Shown: one piece after another, positions 44,465 through 49,288 of the stretch
Numbering within the stretch: the stretch's first letter is position 1
Layout of the letters: each line of letters starts with the position of its first letter
Assembly (NCBI GenBank): GCA_947166625.1
Contig: CAMVEX010000020.1
Coordinates: 1 to 49,288, forward strand
DNA from: an uncultured Clostridia bacterium
GTDB lineage: Bacteria > Bacillota > Clostridia > Oscillospirales > Acutalibacteraceae
Length of the DNA stretch: 49,288 nt
Direction of reading: 5' to 3'
Notes under the pieces: model-generated
Seen by the model: only the letters and a program-made list of their open reading frames with translations
What the model was told of the DNA's origin: nothing
Databases searched by the model: none
Translations under genes and position numbers: made by a program

Positions 44465-45484
44465 TCAGATGTATTTCTTGCCGTCCGGCGAGGCGCCCGG
44501 CAGTTTCCCTTCAAGGCATACGCCGGTACCCTCTACTACGCAGTCAAGCGGTTTCGCCGCGACCGAGCAGGGTATCTTTGTCTCATCCGTGATGAATTTA
44601 TCGAGCCCTTTGATAAGCGCTCCGCCGCCCGTGAGCATAATGCCCCTGTCTATAATATCCGAGGCGAGCTCGGGAGGGGTGCTCTCAAGGGTGGATTTGA
44701 CGAGGTCGGCTATCTGCGAAATGGGCTCTGCCATAGCCTCCCTGATCTCTTCGCTCGTAATATCTATATTTTTGGGCAGGCCGTCCATAAGGTTTCTGCC
44801 CTTGATATTCATCGAGCCTTCGCCTTCGTAAGGGAACGCGGAGCCGATTTTTATCTTGATATCCTCCGCCGTTCTCTCGCCGATAAGCAGATTGTATTTC
44901 TTTCTGATATATGAAATTATCGCCTCGTCTATTTTGTCGCCCGCTATGCGGCACGAATTTGAGGTGACCACTCCGCCGAGCGAGATCACGGCGACTTCGC
45001 TGGTGCCGCCGCCGATATCGACCACCATGCTGCCGGTGGGCTCCGCTACGGGCATACCCGCGCCTATCGCCGCCGCCATGGGCTCCTCGATAAGCGAAAT
45101 ATAGCTGGCGCCCGCGCTCTTGGCTGCGTCATGGACCGCCTTGCGCTCCACCTCGGTAACGCCCGAGGGTATGCAGATAAGCACCCTTATTTTGAGGAAG
45201 GGCTTTTTTCTTATGGTGCGCTTGATGAAAGTCTCTATCATTTCGGCGGTGATGTCAAAATCCGCTATTACGCCGTCTTTTAACGGACGCACCGCGACTA
45301 TCGAGCCCGGGGTCCTGCCTATCATTTCTTTTGCCTGGGTGCCCACGGCGACCACCTTGGGCGGAGTCGTCTTTTGATCGACCGCCACCACGGACGGCTC
45401 TCTGATGACAACGCCCTTACCCTTAACGAAAACGAGCGTGTTTGCGGTGCCGAGGTCTATACCGATTTCCTGCGTGAATAACAT
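44465..45484 (-). CDS. mreB: Rod-shape actin-like protein MreB
   Basis: 339 codons. Actin-fold phosphate motifs [12 protein letters not shown] (N-terminus) and [18 protein letters not shown], plus [12 protein letters not shown]. Length and order are typical. Membrane-associated filaments guide elongasome movement. It begins 12 nt after the lipoprotein gene ends. Intact. Confidence 0.95.
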   Translation of the reverse strand: MLFTQEIGIDLGTANTLVFVKGKGVVIREPSVVAVDQKTTPPKVVAVGTQAKEMIGRTPGSIVAVRPLKDGVIADFDITAEMIETFIKRTIRKKPFLKIRVLICIPSGVTEVERKAVHDAAKSAGASYISLIEEPMAAAIGAGMPVAEPTGSMVVDIGGGTSEVAVISLGGVVTSNSCRIAGDKIDEAIISYIRKKYNLLIGERTAEDIKIKIGSAFPYEGEGSMNIKGRNLMDGLPKNIDITSEEIREAMAEPISQIADLVKSTLESTPPELASDIIDRGIMLTGGGALIKGLDKFITDETKIPCSVAAKPLDCVVEGTGVCLEGKLPGASPDGKKYI

Positions 45485-45496
45485 TTGCCGTACTCC

Positions 45497-46183
45497 TTAT
45501 TTGAACTGAACGGAATTCAGAATTTTTTCGATTTCGCCGAAATCCTTATCGAGATCTCTCTCTGCCGTGATCATTACAGAATAAACGGCGTCGGGTCTGT
45601 CGAGGAAGATATACGCCATATAGAAGGGCTTGCCGCTCTTTGATTCGGCAACATATACGGAGTAAACGGAGGTGTCCTCACCGCTTATCTTTATCCCTCT
45701 GGTGTCAAATTCGGCGTCCTTATACATCTCGCCGATGGGGCCGTAAAATGTTTTCATATCGGCGTATTTGCTCTCAAAGGTCGCGTCCGGATTTCTCTGA
45801 ATGGTGATCTTATCGGCGGAGCCGGTCTTTTTGAGATTTACATTATTGTAACTCTTTGAATTCTCCCACCCTTTGGGGATGTCGATATAATATTCGTTGA
45901 ATTCTATGCGGTTGTCATAGACGAGAGCGGTGTTGAGATCGACCGCCTCGGTCTGCTGCTTGCCGTCGGCGTCTGTCTGGGCGTTGCCCTTATCGTCCGT
46001 TACGACCGCCACTACCTGACCGTCTTCGTTTCTGTCAAGTCCGCCGCCCTCTTTGGTGACCACCGCGAGGCTGTGACCGTCCTGGACCGTGACGCTGTCG
46101 GTGCCTTCGGGCTTTTTGGCGCAGGCTGTGAAAATACATACGGCGAGCATTGCCGTAACTGCGAGAGCGATATATCTCTTCAT
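45497..46183 (-). CDS. Putative lipoprotein of unknown function
   Basis: 228 codons. The signal (KRYIALAVTAMLAVCIFTAC) ends in a lipobox-like IFTAC. An acidic linker follows (DRNEDGQVVAVVTDDKGN), then a domain of ~150 residues ending in ERDLDKDFGEIEKILNSVQF, reminiscent of PsbP-like or DUF4367-type surface domains but not assignable. It sits between the sugar kinase and mreB with 18- and 12-nt gaps, so it is very probably in the same transcript. A surface role linked to wall growth is inference. Confidence 0.75.
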   Translation of the reverse strand: MKRYIALAVTAMLAVCIFTACAKKPEGTDSVTVQDGHSLAVVTKEGGGLDRNEDGQVVAVVTDDKGNAQTDADGKQQTEAVDLNTALVYDNRIEFNEYYIDIPKGWENSKSYNNVNLKKTGSADKITIQRNPDATFESKYADMKTFYGPIGEMYKDAEFDTRGIKISGEDTSVYSVYVAESKSGKPFYMAYIFLDRPDAVYSVMITAERDLDKDFGEIEKILNSVQFK

Positions 46184-46201
46184 AATGAATCCTCCTTGAA
46201 T

Positions 46202-47797
46202 TTACGCGTTGAGGGATGCGAAAGCCTTCTTGTTATTGGCGTAAAGGGTTTTGTAAACCTCATAGTTGCGGTCATAGACCGATTTGTTTCTGCCGTCCGG
46301 CTTGAATACCTTGCTGGCGGGGATGAGCTTCTTTGCTTCGCCCACATTGTCTATTATTCCGAGGCCGACCGCCATAAGAGCCGCCGCGCCGACCGCGCCG
46401 ACATTCTGCGGGCTGTCAACCGTTTCAACCACTCTGCCGGTGATGTCGGAGAGTATCTGGCAGGTGACGTCGCTCAGAGCGCCGCCGCCAACGAAGCGGA
46501 TGGTATCCGAGGTCTTGATCTTCTTATCCTGCGTTTCGATAAACCAGCGCATGTGGAAGCAGACGCCCTCGATGACCGAGCGGATAAGCTGAGTTTTGCC
46601 CGTTTCGAGCGAGATATTGAAAAACATTCCTCTTGAGAACGGGTCTTCAAACGGGCAGCGGTTTCCGTGAAGCCACGGGGTGAAAACGACTCCGCCGCTG
46701 CCTGCGGGAGTTTCGTTTATTACCTTTGAAAGATAATCGTAAAGAGAAGTATAGACCGTCTCTTTGGATTCCGCAACGTGCTTCTTTTCGAGATAAATGC
46801 CGATCTCGTCAAGAGCGAGGTGATCCTTGACCCATTCAAGGCATTTGCCCGCCGTCTCAAGCTCGGCGAAATAATTGTATCTGCCGTTTTGAACTCCGAC
46901 GATGGCGGCTATCATCGAGGAGGTATCCACAACGCTCTTGTCTATAACCGTGGAGACCCAGCCCGAGGTGCCCTGATAGATGTGAGTGTCTCCGAGCCCC
47001 GCCGCTCCGGCGCCGACTCCGATGAGAGAAGCGTCCATACCGCCGCCGAATACCGCGGTGCCCGCCTTGAGGCCCAGCTCCCCGGCCGCTTTTGCGGAGA
47101 GCTCGCCCGCCTTCGCGTCGCTGTCGATTATCTCGGGCAGATGCTTCATATCCACTCCGAGCAGCTTGCAAATCTTGGGGCTCCAGCATTTGTGACCGTC
47201 TCTGAGATCATAGAGGAGGGTGCCGAACGCCGAATCTCTCGTCATCACGAATTTGCCGGTCATACGGGCAATGAGATATTCCTTGACATCGAGCCATTTA
47301 TGCACTCTTTTGAAGTTTTCGGGCTTGTTATCCTTCATCCAGTTGTATTTCCATACGGGGTCCTTTACGCTCAGCGCGGCGGCTCCGGTTATGATAAGCG
47401 AGGGGATGAGCTTGAATATGTTGCCGCCGGCTATCTGCGGGCCGTAAGCGATGCCCTTCTTTATCTGCTCGGTGGCGCGCTGATCCATATAGCTGAACGC
47501 TCTGTGGACGGGCTTCCCGTCTTTATCAACGAGCACAAGCCCCTGCGCCTGAGAGCAGAAGGAGATGCCCTCTATCATTTCGGGAGTAACATCGCATTTG
47601 GCAAACGCCTCTTTGGTGGTCTTGCACATCGCCGCCCACCATTCGTCGGGATCCTGCTCGGCTCCGCCGTTGGGCATAACATAGAGGCTGTAGCCCTCCA
47701 TGCTCGCTCCGGCGAGCTTTATGGTCTTGTCGATTTCAAAAATGCAGGTTTTGACGCCCGTGGTGCCGATGTCATAAGAGATAACGAATTTGCCCAT
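46202..47797 (-). CDS. FGGY-family carbohydrate kinase (xylulokinase-like)
   Basis: 531 codons. Phosphate-binding DIGTTGVKT at the N-terminus, the FGGY core (GTAVFGGGMDASLIGVGAGAAGLGD), QGTSGW, FTPWLHGNRCPFEDPFSRG, and adenine-binding RFVGGGALSDVTCQILSD, GAVGAAALMAVGLG. It phosphorylates a sugar in the cytosol; xylulose is the commonest match of this shape, but substrate cannot be fixed. It is the first gene of the run that ends in mreBCD-PBP2. Strong GAGGAGGATC ribosome site, promoter at 47863-47891, operator-like palindromes just past it. Confidence 0.85.
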   Translation of the reverse strand: MGKFVISYDIGTTGVKTCIFEIDKTIKLAGASMEGYSLYVMPNGGAEQDPDEWWAAMCKTTKEAFAKCDVTPEMIEGISFCSQAQGLVLVDKDGKPVHRAFSYMDQRATEQIKKGIAYGPQIAGGNIFKLIPSLIITGAAALSVKDPVWKYNWMKDNKPENFKRVHKWLDVKEYLIARMTGKFVMTRDSAFGTLLYDLRDGHKCWSPKICKLLGVDMKHLPEIIDSDAKAGELSAKAAGELGLKAGTAVFGGGMDASLIGVGAGAAGLGDTHIYQGTSGWVSTVIDKSVVDTSSMIAAIVGVQNGRYNYFAELETAGKCLEWVKDHLALDEIGIYLEKKHVAESKETVYTSLYDYLSKVINETPAGSGGVVFTPWLHGNRCPFEDPFSRGMFFNISLETGKTQLIRSVIEGVCFHMRWFIETQDKKIKTSDTIRFVGGGALSDVTCQILSDITGRVVETVDSPQNVGAVGAAALMAVGLGIIDNVGEAKKLIPASKVFKPDGRNKSVYDRNYEVYKTLYANNKKAFASLNA

Positions 47798-47829
47798 AGA
47801 TGATCCTCCTCAATCGTGTTTCTTTTTGC

Positions 47830-47853
47830 GGATAATTATCCTATTTTAGGATA
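47830..47853. promoter_or_regulatory. Operator-like overlapping palindromes in the FGGY-kinase leader
   Basis: GGATAATTATCC (47830-47841) and TATCCTA-TTT-TAGGATA (47837-47853) share a half-site. They lie just past the predicted start of transcription (about 47856), a usual place for repressor binding. Confidence 0.5.
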
Positions 47854-47862
47854 GTTGAGATT

Positions 47863-47891
47863 ATTATAAAATATTTATGTAAAAAAAACAA
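47863..47891 (-). promoter_or_regulatory. Promoter of the FGGY kinase-mreBCD run
   Basis: On the minus strand TTGTTT (47886-47891), 17-bp spacer, TATAAT (47863-47868). Confidence 0.7.
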
Positions 47892-47937
47892 GTACAAATT
47901 ATTAACAATTACCCGGCGCATTTTCTCCAACTTCGGA

Positions 47938-47966
47938 TTGATTTTTTTGCCGGCGGAATGTATAAT
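47938..47966 (+). promoter_or_regulatory. Promoter of the exported papain-like protein gene
   Basis: TTGATT (47938-47943), 17-bp spacer, TATAAT (47961-47966). Back-to-back with the kinase promoter; 40 bp before the start codon. Confidence 0.7.
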
Positions 47967-48006
47967 ATGAATTTAAGGAAAGATCGTTGTGTATAAGGAG
48001 GAAAAG

Positions 48007-48999
48007 ATGAAAAGAATTCTCAGTGCGATCCTCGCGGCGGCAATATTGATCCTCGGCTGCTGCCTGCCCGTATATTCTCTCGTATCCGACGCCGACGAGG
48101 CTCCCGGCGAGCCCGCGGAATCTCAGGCGGAGCTTACCGGAGCGAGGATAATCTCCATCCCCGATAAAAACAAGACCGTCGCCAAAGACGGAGCCCCTGA
48201 AGACCCGGACGGCATAGTGCTCCTGCTCGTCTATTCGGACGGCACCGAAAAAGAAGAAGAGATCAAAGAGATCGGCGGCGAATTCTTTGCCGGCACCGAA
48301 AAGGTGGAATACATCGGCAAAGAGGGCGAAGAGAAGCTCTACGGCGAGCTGACCGCCCGCCTCACCCTCAAGGACGGCGAAATAGAATTATCCTATGAAT
48401 TCACCTCTCCCGAGCCGGAGGAGCCCGAAGAGCCGGAAAAACCCGATGATGAAAGCAGATACGCCGAGATGTCGCTCGTTTCAAACTGGAACAGCTGGCA
48501 GCCGCACGTATTCGTCTATTTCAAGAATCTCACCGATCACGATATTACCGTAGGCTGCTACACCTGCCCGGCGGGTCAGGGCGTTTCCGTAGGCTCGCTC
48601 GGTCTTTCCGTCAGCGACGGCGACGGGGCAGGCATCTATTATAATATCGAAACTTACCGCAATGCCCACACGGGGCGCTACAGGGGGATATACTGCATCT
48701 CAAAGGTAGTCTCAAAGAGCGAACTTGAGAATGTTTCAGACTTCATAATAAACCACAACAAATGGGAATTTTTCATCCTCAACTGCTGCTGGTTTGCCGC
48801 CAAATGCTGGAATGCGGGCGGCGGAGCCTACATCCTCCCGATAGTCGTATTCCCTTCGATCACAAGGATCCAGATGCTGTTTCATCACTCGACAAGGAGC
48901 ATAGATATGTATGCCGCGCCGGCGGAGCAGGTGATGCGCCAGGTGGGCGAGGGCAGCTCGGCTTATTGCAAGGTCGCCGACACCGCCTCGCTGACTTAA
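48007..48999 (+). CDS. Exported protein with Ig-like domain and possible papain-like cysteine hydrolase domain
   Basis: 330 codons. Signal peptide (MKRILSAILAAAILILGCCLPVYS). Residues about 45-140 fit a bacterial Ig-like domain (VLLLVYSDGTEKEEEI, ITGARIISIP-type start). A Pro/Glu linker follows (SPEPEEPEEPEKPDDE). The C-terminal half has PHVFVYFKN (possible catalytic His) and then LNCCWFAAKCWN (possible catalytic Cys), the His-before-Cys order of circularly permuted NlpC/P60-like hydrolases. Active-site assignment is inference. AAGGAGG just before the ATG at 48007. Ends at array A11. Confidence 0.65.
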   Translation: MKRILSAILAAAILILGCCLPVYSLVSDADEAPGEPAESQAELTGARIISIPDKNKTVAKDGAPEDPDGIVLLLVYSDGTEKEEEIKEIGGEFFAGTEKVEYIGKEGEEKLYGELTARLTLKDGEIELSYEFTSPEPEEPEEPEKPDDESRYAEMSLVSNWNSWQPHVFVYFKNLTDHDITVGCYTCPAGQGVSVGSLGLSVSDGDGAGIYYNIETYRNAHTGRYRGIYCISKVVSKSELENVSDFIINHNKWEFFILNCCWFAAKCWNAGGGAYILPIVVFPSITRIQMLFHHSTRSIDMYAAPAEQVMRQVGEGSSAYCKVADTASLT

Positions 49000-49288
49000 A
49001 ACAGTTAGCAATGAGCAATTAGTAATTAGTAATTTCGGTTGCCGCTTCGCGGCGGTTTTATATGCACCTGTCAGCAAACAAGCAAGGTAAGGTTTACCGC
49101 TTCCCGTGAATAAGTAATCGTCTGTAATGTGCAAAACCTAACCCCTAATTCCTACTAACCTAATCCCTATCATCGTAGGGGCGGATATCATCCGCCCGCA
49201 AAAAGGATGCGCAGCGCGCCGTAGGGGACGTCATCAAGGATATGCGGAGCATTGGCCCTCTCCGAGACCGGAGAGGGTGCCCCGAAGG
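49000..49288 (+). repeat. Intergenic repeat array A11 (cut by window end)
   Basis: Plus-oriented after the exported-protein gene. R4 variant at 49003-49055 with a different but still paired hairpin (GCCGC-TTC-GCGGC), R3, the AATTCCTACTAACC word set shared with A10, R1 at 49174-49199, and an R2 start at 49234. Confidence 0.88.
49097..49215 (-). repeat. Right arm of 119-bp inverted repeat flanking the mre block
   Basis: See 40460-40578; one mismatch in 119 positions by eye. Confidence 0.9.

Noticed and set aside
46778-47803. 341-codon plus-strand frame opposite the sugar kinase
   Set aside because: Antisense shadow; the minus-strand frame carries full FGGY motifs.

Overview
The window looks like a chromosomal origin-proximal segment of an uncultured Clostridia member (Bacillota), probably Oscillospiraceae/Ruminococcaceae-like. 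The evidence is gene content (recF followed by a RemA-family gene, ParA/ParB with a Bacillus-type parS, small SRP RNA beside dnaX, MreBCD with PBP2), strong Shine-Dalgarno sites, and single-membrane envelope genes. No rRNA, tRNA, CRISPR, phage or transposase gene was recognised. The genus assignment is inference.

Layout. 0.8-2.0 kb: minus-strand anchored WG-repeat/SH3 protein. 2.2-10.8 kb: plus-strand genes for an SDR-type epimerase, a GPH/MelB-like transporter, typA, ribF, family-4 uracil-DNA glycosylase, mnmG and rsmG; the last four overlap by exactly 11 nt each. 11.7-15.3 kb: parS, parA, parB, a CapA-like metallophosphatase and a cupin. 15.3-19.1 kb: a decayed accessory zone with an AT-rich orphan gene bracketed by inverted repeats, a cstA remnant, a frameshifted HTH-membrane regulator and a secreted protein. 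19.8-28 kb: alaX, SRP RNA, dnaX-ybaB-recR, a candidate oriC unwinding region, dnaN-yaaA, recF-remB. 29.7-36.7 kb: zinc-ribbon/RING membrane protein, galU, EEP-family hydrolase, clan GH-A glycosidase, SGNH hydrolase. 37.7-40.3 kb: a candidate small RNA, then a two-component system on the minus strand. 41-47.8 kb: minus-strand operon-like run of FGGY sugar kinase, lipoprotein, mreB, mreC, mreD and PBP2. 48-49 kb: exported protein with a possible papain-like fold.

The most striking feature is eleven intergenic arrays built from a small set of repeat modules. R1 is an 8-bp-stem hairpin of GGGCGGAT type. R2 is an ~80-bp double-hairpin unit with longer relatives. R3 is a ~45-bp separator around ACCGATTAAGTAAGG and TGATTCATCCC. 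R4 is a run of GCAAT/TAGCAAT followed by a TCGCTTCGCTCC hairpin. Arrays start at or inside stop codons and are nearly always oriented with the gene whose 3' end they follow, flipping orientation between convergent transcripts. R1 stems show compensatory changes, so structure seems to be selected. Near-identical copies bracket gene blocks: a 119-bp inverted pair around the mre block, ~120-bp inverted pair around the orphan gene, and direct pairs around parAB and recF.

Two further items stand out: a putative 148-nt RNA at 37763-37910 (minus) with a perfect TTGACA-17-TATAAT promoter, and a DnaA-trio-like unwinding element just upstream of dnaN although no dnaA gene is present here. All calls were made by reading the sequence; no database search was possible.
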